DNA of 64,000 nt from Owenweeksia hongkongensis DSM 17368 (GTDB taxonomy: Bacteria > Bacteroidota > Bacteroidia > Flavobacteriales > Schleiferiaceae), in contig NC_016599.1 of assembly GCF_000236705.1 (NCBI RefSeq), forward strand, positions 3,906,001 to 3,970,000. Direction: 5' to 3'. A program made the position numbers and the translations under genes. Under the pieces are notes generated by a model that had not been told where the DNA came from, ran no database searches, and was given only the letters and a program-made list of their open reading frames with translations. Positions 1 through 10,109 of this stretch are shown piece by piece. How positions within the stretch are numbered: position 1 is the stretch's first letter; the number at the start of each line of letters is the position of its first letter.

Positions 1-2
1 TA

Positions 3-3000
3 GGTACGGTGGTGAGTCCGCTGGACATGAGCACATTTATACCGATCGACACTTTCCATATCGGCAACAATACTACCTACCAACATTTCTCTACCGAAAT
101 AACTACCGCTAACGGTTATAATGGTACTCACAGTTATCTTGCGGTTTTAGATAATTCTACAACAGGTTCTTACGCATTTATTGATGACATTACTATCGGA
201 GAGATACCTACTTGTACAGCTTCCTCAAACTTAGCTGCAGCGGGTCAAGGTTATGATTCAGCTTACGTAAGTTGGACCGCAGGCCAAGGGCTGGCTTACA
301 ACTTGGAGTTTGGTCCTGTAGGATTTACCCAAGGAAATGGAACGTTAGTAAAGGGAATTACCAATCCGTACGCAGGAATCAATGGTCTTAGTGGAGCGAC
401 ATGTTATGATATTTATGTGAGGGATAGCTGCGCTAGTGGACTGAGCCCATGGTTTGGCCCAATTTCATTTTGTACTACTTGTTCTCCAGTAGCTATTCCA
501 ATTACTGAAAATTTTGACACCACTGCGAGTGGTTCGACTTCCAACCCTTCACCTCCTGTTTGCTGGAGCTATTATGAAAACCAGAATGTATCGGGATATG
601 GAAATACCTCTACTACAGGAATTCCGAATGGGGCAAAGCATTGGAGAATGTACAGCCCTACTTCCAGTGCAACGGATACTATAGCTCTAATATCTCCAGC
701 TATTGCAGGTATTACCAATGGTGATAAAATGATTTCATTTTATTCAAAAACAGCTGGTGCTAGTTTTAGTAAAGTAGTGGTAGGAACTTCACCTAGCAAT
801 ACATCGCTGAAAAACTTCACACCAATTGACACTTTAACTACGGATGGGGCTTCATACTCCACTAAGTTTGAAGTGTATTTAGATCAAGTTTCTGGATACA
901 ATGGCAAAGATGAATACATCGTAATAATGCATGGCAATGCCACTACGCATACTTATGTATATGTAGATGACATTATCATTGATGATATTCCTCCATGTAC
1001 AGCTCCATATAATTTAGGTGTTAGCAATATTACTTCTAGTGGAGCTACCTTATCATGGTCTACAAGTGGAGGGAGTGGTTTTAGAGTAGAATATGGACCT
1101 GTTGGGTTTACTCAAGGTACGGGAACCACAGCTAATGGTACCGTGGTTAGCAATTCTACTTCGCCAACTACAATTGGAGGTTTAGCCCCAAATACTACTT
1201 ACCAGTTTTATGTAGCAGATAATTGTGATTCATCAACATTTGCAGGTCCATTTTCTTTCACAACTACATGCACGGGCCAGCTTTCTGGTATTTATAGCGT
1301 AGGTTCTCCAACGGCTGATTTTAGCGATTTAGATACAGCTTTCTCCGTATTGAGCAATTGTGGTATTACAGGGCCAGTTACCTTAAATCTACAAGGTGGA
1401 AATCACAGTGTGTTTTCTATGAGGCTAGGACATATTGATGGGGCTAGTGCTACAAATACTGTATCAATAGTAGGAGGGACTGTAAGTGCAGATACGCTTA
1501 ATTACGGATCAGGAAGTAATATTCTACTTGAGCTTGATAGTACTAACTATGTGACTTTTAAGAACATTAATATATATGCTCCTAATGCCTCTCGAATGGT
1601 TTGGATGCATAGCCAGGCAGAACATATTACTTTTGATAGTATAAACTTCTTTGGAGGTGCTACTACAAGTTCTAATCATTATCTTATCGTGGCTTCTTCA
1701 TCACCAACTTCTATTATCAGTGGTAATGGTGATAATGTGAGCAACTTTACACTAAAGAATAGCAACCTGTATGGTGGCTATTTGAGTATGATTATCTTGA
1801 GTAGGAATGCTTCTAATAAGAGTAGCAATTTTACTATTGAAAACAATAACTTTATTGACCCTTACTACTACGGTATCCGCATGTACAATGTGGATAATGT
1901 CAATATTAGTTCAAATAAAATCAACTGTACGGGGCCATCGTCTTATGCTATCTTGCTTCAAGATGCCGATTACCTAACTATTGAGGGTAACGAAACCAAG
2001 GCAGGTAACTATGGTTTGTATATAAATGGTTCTAATAAAACTGGTGCTCCAAGCCGTTCTACCATAATTAATAACATGTTCATTGGAGGCAATTATGGAG
2101 TTTACTTCCAAAGCACTAAGCATGTTAATATTTACCATAACTCCATATTTGGAGATAATCGAGGTTTCCACTTTCAAGCCAATTTCAACAACAACTTTGA
2201 TATGATAAATAACATTGTTGTTTCAGATATGGGTGAGGCAATATTTGCGAGTAATGATCCTGTATCGGCTGTATTTGATTACAATCTTTATTATACCAAT
2301 GGAAGTACTCCTTTCCAGCTAAATTCAACCAACTATGCTACACTTGCAGCATGGCAAACGGCAGCTCCTACCGAAAATGATAGTTCACTTTACGGTGATC
2401 CATTGTTTATCGCACCGGATGATTTGAGAATTATACTGGGTACTCTTGCTAATGACAAAGGTGATAATACTGTAGGTGTACTTACTGATATTGATCAGAA
2501 TACTCGTCCCGCATCAGGTTCAATACGTGTTGATATAGGAGCTTACGAGTACTCACCTATTGTTACAGATCTTAGTATGGTAGAAGGAGGCTTTAAAAGA
2601 AGCTTATGCTTATCTCAAAATGATACAGTAGAAATTAAGGTAGAGAACATAACAGGTTCAAATATTAATCTCGTTACAGATAGTATAATAGTAAGCTGGG
2701 ATGTAACAGGGCCAATTAATTCTTCGGGTACTGTAGTTGCCGATACGGGTAACCTTCCTCTTGGAGATACTCTAAGTCTGATGGCTTTAGGAGTTGACCT
2801 CTCTGTACCAGGTACTTATTTGCTTAACGCTTATATAGAGCCAACTTCCTATAATGCCTATTTACTTAATGATACCTTGATCCAAACTTCTATTGTGATA
2901 AATCCATTATGGGAAGTATCACCTATAGGCGATACACTTTATTCAACTACGGATAGTAGCGATTTGGTAGTGAAGTCTCCATTTTTTGGAGAAGAGGCTT

Positions 3001-4535
3001 TCTTCATCACTGAAATTTGTCAGTACGCTGGTTCTGGAACCGGAACTCCATCAGGAGGAGCCCCATCATGGTTGATAGCTGATGATTATATTGAAATCAC
3101 CGGAACACCTGGTGCAGACTTAGAAGGAATTACCTTAGAGCAGTGGAGTCTTTCAAATATGGAGGGTACTTATACCTTCCCTAAAGGAACCATACTTGGA
3201 CCAAACGGAACGGCAATTATTGCAGTTGGTGATTTAGGATCGAGTGTACCAAGCCCTTCTGACTTTTATTACCATGGTAATGGAACTTTTGGAGGTACTT
3301 ATAGTTCAGGTGAGGCATCAGGAAGAATATTAAAAGATGCCAACAATAACATAATCGATGCGGTGGGCTACCACACTGGTTATACTTTCCCTACAGCCGC
3401 AGGAGTGAGCCCAAATGATTGGTCAGGTTCTGCTATTTCGGGCTCAAGCTCATGGGGTATCAGATTAGAAGGCCCAGATATGAATTCACCAGCCGGATGG
3501 GTAAAAAGTACTCAGGATCCTAATGCGGTAAACAATATGGTTACGGTGCCAAGTGTACCTTCTTCAATTGGTTTTACATGGTCAAAGGTGGTAAATGGTA
3601 ATTTGGTTCAAGTTGATACTGTTCCTGAAATAAAAATAGGAGAGAGCACCCCAGGTATTTTCTTCTATGTAGCATCATACACCAATGCTTGCGGAACTTT
3701 TACTGACACCGTTACCATCTATTCATTTGTTACAGGATGTCCTGGTCCTACAAATATTACTTCAAGTACTAGCTGTACAGAAGCTACTATTACATGGACT
3801 TCAGATGTGAACACCACGGATTCATATATTGAGTATGGATTAGCTGGATTTACTTATGGAAGTGGAACACCAGTAGTAAGTAGTGCAAGCCCTCAAGTGA
3901 TTAGTGGTTTGTCACCAAATACCGCATATGACTTTTACATTATAGATAGTTGTACCGCTGCTGGATTTTCCACTCCTGTAAAGGTGACAGATTCCACCCA
4001 AAATGGTTTCACATCAGCCACTTTCACTTGGATGCAAAGTGCTACTAGTATAAGCAATGCTACTGTCGATTTTGATGCTTCAAATTCGGTAAATGGTATC
4101 ACATATACTTGGGACTTTGGTGATGGATCTGCAGCAGGAAGTGGAGCAATGCCTACACACCAGTATACAGCCAATGGCCAATTTTATGTTACAGTAGATG
4201 TGGAAGGGCCTTGTGATACCACTTCTTTTGGAGATACAATTTTGGTAGAACAAATATCTATCAGTGAGATTCCAAACATGGGGCAGTCGTTTGATATATA
4301 TCCAAACCCAACTAACGGAAAGGTATATGTAGAACTAAACCTTAGCGTAGTAAGTGATGCAACCCTAAGAGTTAGAAACTTTATGGGACAAGAAGTTTAC
4401 CAGCGTGAGTTGGGGACTGTTTCAAATGATAATATCATAGAACTTGATCTTACAGAACAAGCGGGAGGAGTTTACTTTATAGAAGTATTGTCCAACGGAG
4501 ACTCTTCTGTGAAACGTGTTGTAATTCAGTACTAA
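3..4535 (+). CDS. Giant multidomain T9SS-secreted protein, 5' truncated by the window
   Basis: The frame is open to the left edge and begins inside a cleaved-adhesin/MAM-like domain, so the true start lies outside. Counting from position 9, domains in order are: end of a MAM-like domain (1-68), FN3 (70-155), MAM-like (156-335), FN3 (336-420), a right-handed beta-helix region rich in Asn ladders (425-850), a CARDB-like stretch, a lamin-tail-like domain (about 997-1160), FN3 (1245-1325), PKD with the WDFGDG motif (1335-1415), and a C-terminal T9SS type A sorting domain (1425-1508) with YPNPTNG and a final GVYFIEV strand. Such proteins are exported by T9SS and anchored or released at the surface, usually as adhesins or glycan-binding proteins. 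Its beta-helix resembles the head of the protein at 13580. No catalytic residues were recognised. Confidence 0.85.
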   Translation, partial: GTVVSPLDMSTFIPIDTFHIGNNTTYQHFSTEITTANGYNGTHSYLAVLDNSTTGSYAFIDDITIGEIPTCTASSNLAAAGQGYDSAYVSWTAGQGLAYNLEFGPVGFTQGNGTLVKGITNPYAGINGLSGATCYDIYVRDSCASGLSPWFGPISFCTTCSPVAIPITENFDTTASGSTSNPSPPVCWSYYENQNVSGYGNTSTTGIPNGAKHWRMYSPTSSATDTIALISPAIAGITNGDKMISFYSKTAGASFSKVVVGTSPSNTSLKNFTPIDTLTTDGASYSTKFEVYLDQVSGYNGKDEYIVIMHGNATTHTYVYVDDIIIDDIPPCTAPYNLGVSNITSSGATLSWSTSGGSGFRVEYGPVGFTQGTGTTANGTVVSNSTSPTTIGGLAPNTTYQFYVADNCDSSTFAGPFSFTTTCTGQLSGIYSVGSPTADFSDLDTAFSVLSNCGITGPVTLNLQGGNHSVFSMRLGHIDGASATNTVSIVGGTVSADTLNYGSGSNILLELDSTNYVTFKNINIYAPNASRMVWMHSQAEHITFDSINFFGGATTSSNHYLIVASSSPTSIISGNGDNVSNFTLKNSNLYGGYLSMIILSRNASNKSSNFTIENNNFIDPYYYGIRMYNVDNVNISSNKINCTGPSSYAILLQDADYLTIEGNETKAGNYGLYINGSNKTGAPSRSTIINNMFIGGNYGVYFQSTKHVNIYHNSIFGDNRGFHFQANFNNNFDMINNIVVSDMGEAIFASNDPVSAVFDYNLYYTNGSTPFQLNSTNYATLAAWQTAAPTENDSSLYGDPLFIAPDDLRIILGTLANDKGDNTVGVLTDIDQNTRPASGSIRVDIGAYEYSPIVTDLSMVEGGFKRSLCLSQNDTVEIKVENITGSNINLVTDSIIVSWDVTGPINSSGTVVADTGNLPLGDTLSLMALGVDLSVPGTYLLNAYIEPTSYNAYLLNDTLIQTSIVINPLWEVSPIGDTLYSTTDSSDLVVKSPFFGEEAFFITEICQYAGSGTGTPSGGAPSWLIADDYIEITGTPGADLEGITLEQWSLSNMEGTYTFPKGTILGPNGTAIIAVGDLGSSVPSPSDFYYHGNGTFGGTYSSGEASGRILKDANNNIIDAVGYHTGYTFPTAAGVSPNDWSGSAISGSSSWGIRLEGPDMNSPAGWVKSTQDPNAVNNMVTVPSVPSSIGFTWSKVVNGNLVQVDTVPEIKIGESTPGIFFYVASYTNACGTFTDTVTIYSFVTGCPGPTNITSSTSCTEATITWTSDVNTTDSYIEYGLAGFTYGSGTPVVSSASPQVISGLSPNTAYDFYIIDSCTAAGFSTPVKVTDSTQNGFTSATFTWMQSATSISNATVDFDASNSVNGITYTWDFGDGSAAGSGAMPTHQYTANGQFYVTVDVEGPCDTTSFGDTILVEQISISEIPNMGQSFDIYPNPTNGKVYVELNLSVVSDATLRVRNFMGQEVYQRELGTVSNDNIIELDLTEQAGGVYFIEVLSNGDSSVKRVVIQY

Positions 4536-4564
4536 GTAAGGTAAATCTTACTATTTTGGGGATT

Positions 4565-4603
4565 AAAAAAAGGGGATTGTCCGAGAGGGCAATTCCTTTT
4601 TTT
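4565..4603 (+). terminator. Intrinsic terminator after the first giant gene
   Basis: An A-rich arm followed by GGGGATTGTCC, a short GAGA loop and GGGCAATTCC followed by seven T. The stem contains a G-U pair and one bulge. It lies 30 bases after the stop codon at 4535. Confidence 0.75.
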
Positions 4604-4699
4604 GATTCTGAGAAAAAAATCAAATAAAACGATGGGGTCTATACCGTGAATTACTAGGGTATATACCCTAAACAAGCGTTTTTTCACGAGTTCATTGTA

Positions 4700-4707
4700 T
4701 AGTTTTG
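4700..4707 (+). promoter_or_regulatory. Bacteroidota -7 element (TAGTTTTG) before the LamG-headed gene
   Basis: TAGTTTTG fits the Bacteroidota -7 consensus TAnnTTTG. The -33 position (about 19 bases upstream) is T-rich but not TTG. Transcription would start near 4714, giving a leader of about 75 bases to the ATG at 4791. An upstream in-frame TTG at 4695 would lie before the transcription start, which argues for the ATG at 4791. Confidence 0.5.
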
Positions 4708-4790
4708 ATGTTAAATGCTGGTATTATGTGTTTTGCGAGGTAGAGGCAAAGTACATATCGGTAATTAGATTTAAACAAAATCCCTATCCA

Positions 4791-7700
4791 ATGAAGAACA
4801 AACTACTATTTATTCGAAACTTTGCCCTGCTGCTGTTTACGATGCTCTTGGCAAACAATGTCCACAGTCAAAATGCACTCGACTTTGACGGAGTAGATGA
4901 TTACATAACTACAACTTTTCCTGGCGTTTTAGGTTCTGCAGACAGAACTTTTGAAGCTTGGATATACCTCGATGCCACTCCATCATCAAATGTTACAATC
5001 TTAGATTACGGTACAAGTGCCTCGGGTTCAAGAAACACATTTATCGTTAATCCAAACCTGCAATTGTCGTTCCTTTCAGGAGGATCAAATGGTAACCTTC
5101 CTTCATCAAACAATGTAGTTCCTGTGGGCCAGTGGGTTCACGTAGCTTTTGTATTGGATAATGGCACAGGTTATTCTTATGTCAATGGGGTACAGGTTGC
5201 TACAGGTAATTTGTCAGGTGTAAATACTCCTACAGGAGGTAATGACTTAAGAATAGGTCAGCGCGTTTCTGGTGGTAATATTCCATTTGCAGGAAAGATA
5301 GAAGAAGTTAGAGTGTGGGATGTAGCTCGTTCTTTAACTCAAATCAATCTTGATACAGCAACTGAGTTTTGTACTCCGCAAGCAGGTCTTGTGGCTTATC
5401 ACAGATTTAATTCAGGAACGGCTGGTGGCACAAACACCACGATTACTACCTCAATTGATGATTCAGGATTGAACAATGATGGAACTCTACAAGGATTTGC
5501 CCTTACTGGAAATACTTCTAACTGGGTAACTGGAAAATTAACACCTTGTGTACCGCCATCATGCCTTAGCCCAACCAGCCTTGGAGCGACCAACGTGCTT
5601 GGCGCCTCAGCAGATGTGTACTTTACTCAAAGCAATACTGGTTCTACGGTAAAACTGCAATACGGAACTTCCGGATTTACATTAGGTTCAGGCACCAAGC
5701 TAAACCCAACAAATGACACTGTTTCACTATCAGGTCTTTCACCACAAACCACCTATGACGTATATGTAATGGAGGTTTGTTCTCCTACAGACTCAAGTTT
5801 CATTAGTACATTTTCTTTCACTACCGGCTGTGGTTTGATTAGTACCTATCCCTACTATGAGTCTTTTGAAGGTCCAAATTGGGTTTCAGGATCTGGTAAT
5901 GCAAACTCTGGATTTTCAATTGATCCATGTTGGTCGGTAGCGCCTGCAAGTGGTAATGTTTTCTTATGGGGTACGCGTTCGGGATCTACATCAAGTTCTT
6001 CCACAGGTCCTTCGAATGCCTATGGAGGTTCTAATTATGTATTTGCAGAAGCCTCTTATGGCTCAACAGATGATATAGCTGACTTTACTTCTCCAAACTT
6101 TGATTTAAGTTCACTAACTGTACCGCAGCTTACGTTTGGTTACCATATGTCTGGAATTAGTATGGGAACATTACAGGTATGGGCTTGGAATGGAACTGCT
6201 TATGATACACTTACATCCGTATCAGGTGATCAGGGTAATGCTTGGGTGGAAGCTATCGTTGATTTATCTGCTTATAAGAATGACACTACACACTTGGTAT
6301 TTCATGCAATACGCGGTACGAGCCTTAACTCAGATATAGCAATAGATTCTGTAGTCATAGAAGAAGCCCCACCTTGCCCTAAGCCGGGTGTGGTTACTTT
6401 AGATAGTATTACGTCAAATTCGGTAAACATAAATTTCAGCTCACCAGGGCATGAGTTTATTGTAGAATATGGACCAACAGGTTTTAATCAGGCATCATCC
6501 TCTTCATCTATAACCATAACATCGTCAGGTTCTACAATTTCAGGTTTGAGTCCAAATACTGAGTACGACTTTTATATTCAAAATGATTGTACGGATTCGG
6601 CTAATGGATTGTCTGTACGGGTAGGCCCATTTACAGCTCGTACGGAATGTTCTTATACTAATAGTTATTTTACTGATTGGGATCACCTGTCTAATACAGA
6701 AACGGACATCTGCTGGACATTCTTAGAGTATGGGGCTACAGCATCTTATGCAAGAGCCTACGACCCTAGTGCAACTGTTGCATTACAACCTTTTTCAGGT
6801 AATATTTATTACAGGTATTATAACTCTAGCGCTACCGCAACCTTTTTAGTAAGTCCTGAAATAACTGACTTGGCTACTAATACTTTACAGTTAAGGTTTC
6901 AGGCAAGTGATAGCTATACGGGCAGTACAGGTACTCCTGAGTTTTATATAGGAACAATGCTTTCACCTAATGATACGGCCTCCTTTACACCCCTTGATAC
7001 CGTGACCACTATTACAGATGTGTGGACTGAGTTTACTGTATTATTAACAGGTGTACCAGCCAATCACAATCATGTGGTAATAAGACATGCTCACAATGCG
7101 AACAATGTGTATATGGCCATCGATGACCTGTATATTGAACTACAACCTGCATGTATTGCTCCGAGCCTTGGTTTAGTTAGTGATATTCGAGATACTAGCG
7201 CGGTACTTAACTGGACGGCTGGAGATGGTAGTACTTTTGATATCGAATATGGTACCACAGGTTTTACTCAAGGATTAGGAACAACTATTACTGGCTTAAC
7301 CAGCACTACAGATACCCTTACAGGTCTATTGCCTGATACATGCTATGATGTTTATATCCGTGGAAACTGTACCACTAACAACAGTCCATGGTATGGACCT
7401 ATCTCATTTTGTACTGAATGTGCTACCAAAATAGCCCCGTTTTTAGAGGACTTTGAAAGTTCGGGTTGGGTTAAGGGTACAGCAGCTACTAATGCCGTGG
7501 ATGGTTGTTGGGTGCGTACACCTGAAAGTTCTACCAATTTATATAGGTGGGAAACTAATTTTGGAAGTACAACAAGCTCTAGTACTGGTCCTTCAGCAGG
7601 TGCGGGTGGCTCTGGAAAATATGTTTTCACAGAAGCCTCTAGAGGTGTAAATAATTCACTGGCGTCTTTGCAAATGCCAAAGGTTGATTTTTCAGGATTA

Positions 7701-9797
7701 ACTACTCCTACGTTGCATTTTTCTTACCATATGTATGGGTCTAATATGGGAGAGTTGTATGTGTTGATAAATGATGGTACCCAAACCGATACAATCTGGA
7801 GCATCAGCGGACAACAGCAAGTGGATGATACTACAGCTTGGAAAACGGCTTATGTAGATATTAGTGCATACATGGCTCAGCCAGCTACAATAAGTTTTGT
7901 TGGTAAAAAAGGAGGTGGAATAAATGGTGATATTGCACTTGATGATGTGGGTATTGATGAACTACCCAATTGTATTACACCTACCGGATTTACTTTAGAT
8001 AGCGTATACACCAATTTCGCTGACTTCAGCTGGACGTCAATAAGTAACGGTACTTCATTCGTAATGGAATATGGACCAACGGGCTTCCGTCAGGCGTCAG
8101 GTACAGGTACTAACGTTTATGCAGGTTCAAGCCCTACAAGAGTATCAGGTCTTACGCCTGGTATGACGTATGACATTTACCTTTCGGATATGTGTGATTC
8201 TACTGACTGGGTAGGCCCCATCACTTTTACCACCATTATTCAAAATGATGCTGAGCTGGAAAGTATTGTTTCTCCTTTTGATTTAGCATGCGGTGATTCA
8301 AGCCTTGTGATAGAGGTTAAAGTGAAAAACAATGGAATCAATGCCATTACTACCTTGCCTGTAGGGGCAAATATTTCAGGTGCTATCACTTCAAGTGTTA
8401 CCAATACATATACTGGAAGCATAGCTCCGGGTGCATCAGCTACTATTACGGTGGGCACAATTAACGCTTATACGGGTGGTGTGATTAACATTGATGCCTA
8501 CACCGGATTGTCAGGAGATCAGAATATGACCAATGATACTTTATCAGAAAGTGGTCTTGAGCTGATTTCAGCAGTTCCATTGCACATGCCGGTTGATTCC
8601 ATTTGTGCTAATGATACCACAGGAATATTTGTAGCTCTTCCTCAAACGGGCATCAGCCATAACTGGTATACGAATGCTAATGATGTAAACCCGGTAGCCA
8701 CAGGCGATACTGTAAGTGTGCAACCTGGACAAACTTTGTATCTGGACAGAGCCCAGTCAAATTCATTGGTTGTTCAAACCGGGACTGCCGGTTCGTTGTA
8801 TGGTACTATGTTTAAAATTTATGTGAAAAAGGACTTTATCTTCTCTGGATATACGTGGATATCTCACCAAACAGGTCTAAAATCATTGAAGGCATTTTAC
8901 AAAATGGGTAACTATAAAGGACATGAAACTACCCGTTCCAGTTGGACTGTAATAGACACCTTAGAGCAAGCAAGTTCTTCGAGTTTTACATCATATAGAT
9001 TTGATTTCAGAAACCCGGTAACCTTTACAGCAGGAGATACTATTTCAATATACCTGGCCAGTAAAACCGGTAAATATGAAGCAGAGGGATTGGCTGGAGC
9101 AACCGTTGATTCAGTATTCAAAACCACCAATGACTTTGAGTACATAGCTGGTGTGGGTGGAGCCTATTTTGGTTCAAATATGGTAGGAGCCACAAGCGCG
9201 AGTTCTATCGCTAAAACCCTTCACTGGGAGAGCTTAGATGTGTGTGGCAACAAGCGTATATCGCTTACCATGGGCGTAAATAATGACACGGCTGTAGCCA
9301 GCTTTACCTCAGTAGTAAATGCCAATGGAGCCGATGTTGATTTTGATGCTTCAGCTTCTAGTGGCCATGTATACGATTGGGATTTTGGTGACGGAAACAG
9401 CGGAACCGGTATAAACCCAAGCAACACGTATGGTGCGGCAGGTAGCTACACCGTTACTCTTACCGTTACGGATACCGTGTGTGGAACTACAGATACGATT
9501 ACTCATACTGTAATGCCTACCGTGAGCTTAAATGAGCTTGAGTTTGCAGGAAGTGTAGAAGTGTATCCAAACCCAAACAATGGTAAGTTTAATGTAAACC
9601 TTGATTTGATTGGCGGACAGGATGTGCAGCTTGCCCTGGTAAACACTGTTGGTCAAATGGTATACACAAAAGACTTAGGTAATGTAGGTGGCCATGTAGA
9701 AACCGATATGGACATTGAAAACCTTGCACCGGGAGTTTATTACCTGCGTGTAATTGCCAACGGAAAATCAACTACCGTAAGAGTTACAATTTTGTAA
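4791..9797 (+). CDS. Giant T9SS-secreted protein with LamG-like head and FN3/MAM stalk
   Basis: 1668 residues from the ATG at 4791, chosen because it gives a clean signal peptide (MKNKLLFIRN..., cleavage near NVHS-Q) and lies after a -7 promoter element. Domains: LamG/concanavalin-like jellyroll (about 28-200), FN3 (258-345), MAM-like (346-527), FN3 (528-615), cleaved-adhesin/MAM-like (620-785), FN3 (786-875), MAM-like (877-1060), FN3 (1060-1145), CARDB-like (1153-1250), an Ig-like segment, PKD with WDFGDG (about 1500-1580), and a T9SS type A domain with YPNPNNGKF (1582-1668). Everything from about residue 257 onward is duplicated in the protein at 13580. It is probably a surface adhesin; the LamG head suggests glycan or protein binding. 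No enzyme motif was seen. Confidence 0.9.
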   Translation: MKNKLLFIRNFALLLFTMLLANNVHSQNALDFDGVDDYITTTFPGVLGSADRTFEAWIYLDATPSSNVTILDYGTSASGSRNTFIVNPNLQLSFLSGGSNGNLPSSNNVVPVGQWVHVAFVLDNGTGYSYVNGVQVATGNLSGVNTPTGGNDLRIGQRVSGGNIPFAGKIEEVRVWDVARSLTQINLDTATEFCTPQAGLVAYHRFNSGTAGGTNTTITTSIDDSGLNNDGTLQGFALTGNTSNWVTGKLTPCVPPSCLSPTSLGATNVLGASADVYFTQSNTGSTVKLQYGTSGFTLGSGTKLNPTNDTVSLSGLSPQTTYDVYVMEVCSPTDSSFISTFSFTTGCGLISTYPYYESFEGPNWVSGSGNANSGFSIDPCWSVAPASGNVFLWGTRSGSTSSSSTGPSNAYGGSNYVFAEASYGSTDDIADFTSPNFDLSSLTVPQLTFGYHMSGISMGTLQVWAWNGTAYDTLTSVSGDQGNAWVEAIVDLSAYKNDTTHLVFHAIRGTSLNSDIAIDSVVIEEAPPCPKPGVVTLDSITSNSVNINFSSPGHEFIVEYGPTGFNQASSSSSITITSSGSTISGLSPNTEYDFYIQNDCTDSANGLSVRVGPFTARTECSYTNSYFTDWDHLSNTETDICWTFLEYGATASYARAYDPSATVALQPFSGNIYYRYYNSSATATFLVSPEITDLATNTLQLRFQASDSYTGSTGTPEFYIGTMLSPNDTASFTPLDTVTTITDVWTEFTVLLTGVPANHNHVVIRHAHNANNVYMAIDDLYIELQPACIAPSLGLVSDIRDTSAVLNWTAGDGSTFDIEYGTTGFTQGLGTTITGLTSTTDTLTGLLPDTCYDVYIRGNCTTNNSPWYGPISFCTECATKIAPFLEDFESSGWVKGTAATNAVDGCWVRTPESSTNLYRWETNFGSTTSSSTGPSAGAGGSGKYVFTEASRGVNNSLASLQMPKVDFSGLTTPTLHFSYHMYGSNMGELYVLINDGTQTDTIWSISGQQQVDDTTAWKTAYVDISAYMAQPATISFVGKKGGGINGDIALDDVGIDELPNCITPTGFTLDSVYTNFADFSWTSISNGTSFVMEYGPTGFRQASGTGTNVYAGSSPTRVSGLTPGMTYDIYLSDMCDSTDWVGPITFTTIIQNDAELESIVSPFDLACGDSSLVIEVKVKNNGINAITTLPVGANISGAITSSVTNTYTGSIAPGASATITVGTINAYTGGVINIDAYTGLSGDQNMTNDTLSESGLELISAVPLHMPVDSICANDTTGIFVALPQTGISHNWYTNANDVNPVATGDTVSVQPGQTLYLDRAQSNSLVVQTGTAGSLYGTMFKIYVKKDFIFSGYTWISHQTGLKSLKAFYKMGNYKGHETTRSSWTVIDTLEQASSSSFTSYRFDFRNPVTFTAGDTISIYLASKTGKYEAEGLAGATVDSVFKTTNDFEYIAGVGGAYFGSNMVGATSASSIAKTLHWESLDVCGNKRISLTMGVNNDTAVASFTSVVNANGADVDFDASASSGHVYDWDFGDGNSGTGINPSNTYGAAGSYTVTLTVTDTVCGTTDTITHTVMPTVSLNELEFAGSVEVYPNPNNGKFNVNLDLIGGQDVQLALVNTVGQMVYTKDLGNVGGHVETDMDIENLAPGVYYLRVIANGKSTTVRVTIL

Positions 9798-9820
9798 ATA
9801 GGGAATAGGGTTATTTCCAA
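5562..9820 (+). repeat. Copy 1 of a ~4.25 kb imperfect direct repeat (adhesin stalk plus 3' UTR start)
   Basis: Encodes FN3/MAM/CARDB/PKD/T9SS modules matching 15063-19314 in order and length. Similarity begins at the shared PPSC residues and continues 23 bases beyond the stop codon (AATAGGGAATAGGGTTATTT and CCAA), then ends abruptly. Identity is uneven: the FN3 near 6374 is clearly diverged, whereas stretches near 8007 and 9535 are nearly base-identical, a mosaic consistent with duplication followed by gene conversion. Confidence 0.9.
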
Positions 9821-9822
9821 AC

Positions 9823-9854
9823 CAAGGGGCTACTCGAAAGGGTAGCCCTTTTTT
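9823..9854 (+). terminator. Intrinsic terminator after the LamG-headed gene
   Basis: GGGGCTAC, loop TCGAAAG, GTAGCCC and a run of T. It begins immediately after the duplicated 3' sequence ends, so the two copies of the stalk use unrelated terminators. Confidence 0.85.
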
Positions 9855-9910
9855 AGTTATTAAAGCTTGCGTATAATTTGAGGTAACCATACTCCAACCG
9901 AATGAAAACA

Positions 9911-9943
9911 AAAAAAGGCTTAGAAGAAATTCTAAGCCTTTTT
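9911..9943. terminator. Bidirectional hairpin terminator
   Basis: Perfect 14-base arms (9912-9925 and 9930-9943) with loop GAAA, flanked by A and T runs, so it can work on both strands. On the minus strand it ends the two-component operon. Its core GGCTTAGAA/TTCTAAGCC and adjoining GAAAACAAAA are shared with the tRNA terminator at 35124. Confidence 0.85.
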
Positions 9944-10109
9944 GATGCTAACCCTGTGTGATTAGCTTTAAAACCTTATGTATGTTTCGATTAGCAAGAT
10001 AGACATAGACCACAGGTTGATTCCAAACACTTTGTTTTTTTGTCAGAGAGTAAATCACAATTTGGGGGAAAAGTAAATAGCCATTATCTATGGCTTTAAA
10101 TTCAAAGAT
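9944..10109. other. Non-coding 3' region of the response regulator gene
   Basis: About 165 bases between the bidirectional terminator and the regulator stop codon. It holds short inverted matches (CCTGTG near 9952 and CACAGG near 10011) but no credible reading frame or RNA gene. Confidence 0.4.

Noticed and set aside
4695-4790. Upstream TTG start for the LamG-headed protein
   Set aside because: It precedes the -7 promoter element at 4700 and would hide the signal peptide that begins at 4791.
7352-7630. Antisense frames repeated in both stalk copies (also 16855-17130, 8240-8458, 17737-17955)
   Set aside because: Their similarity only reflects the duplication on the other strand; no start context, domains or promoter.
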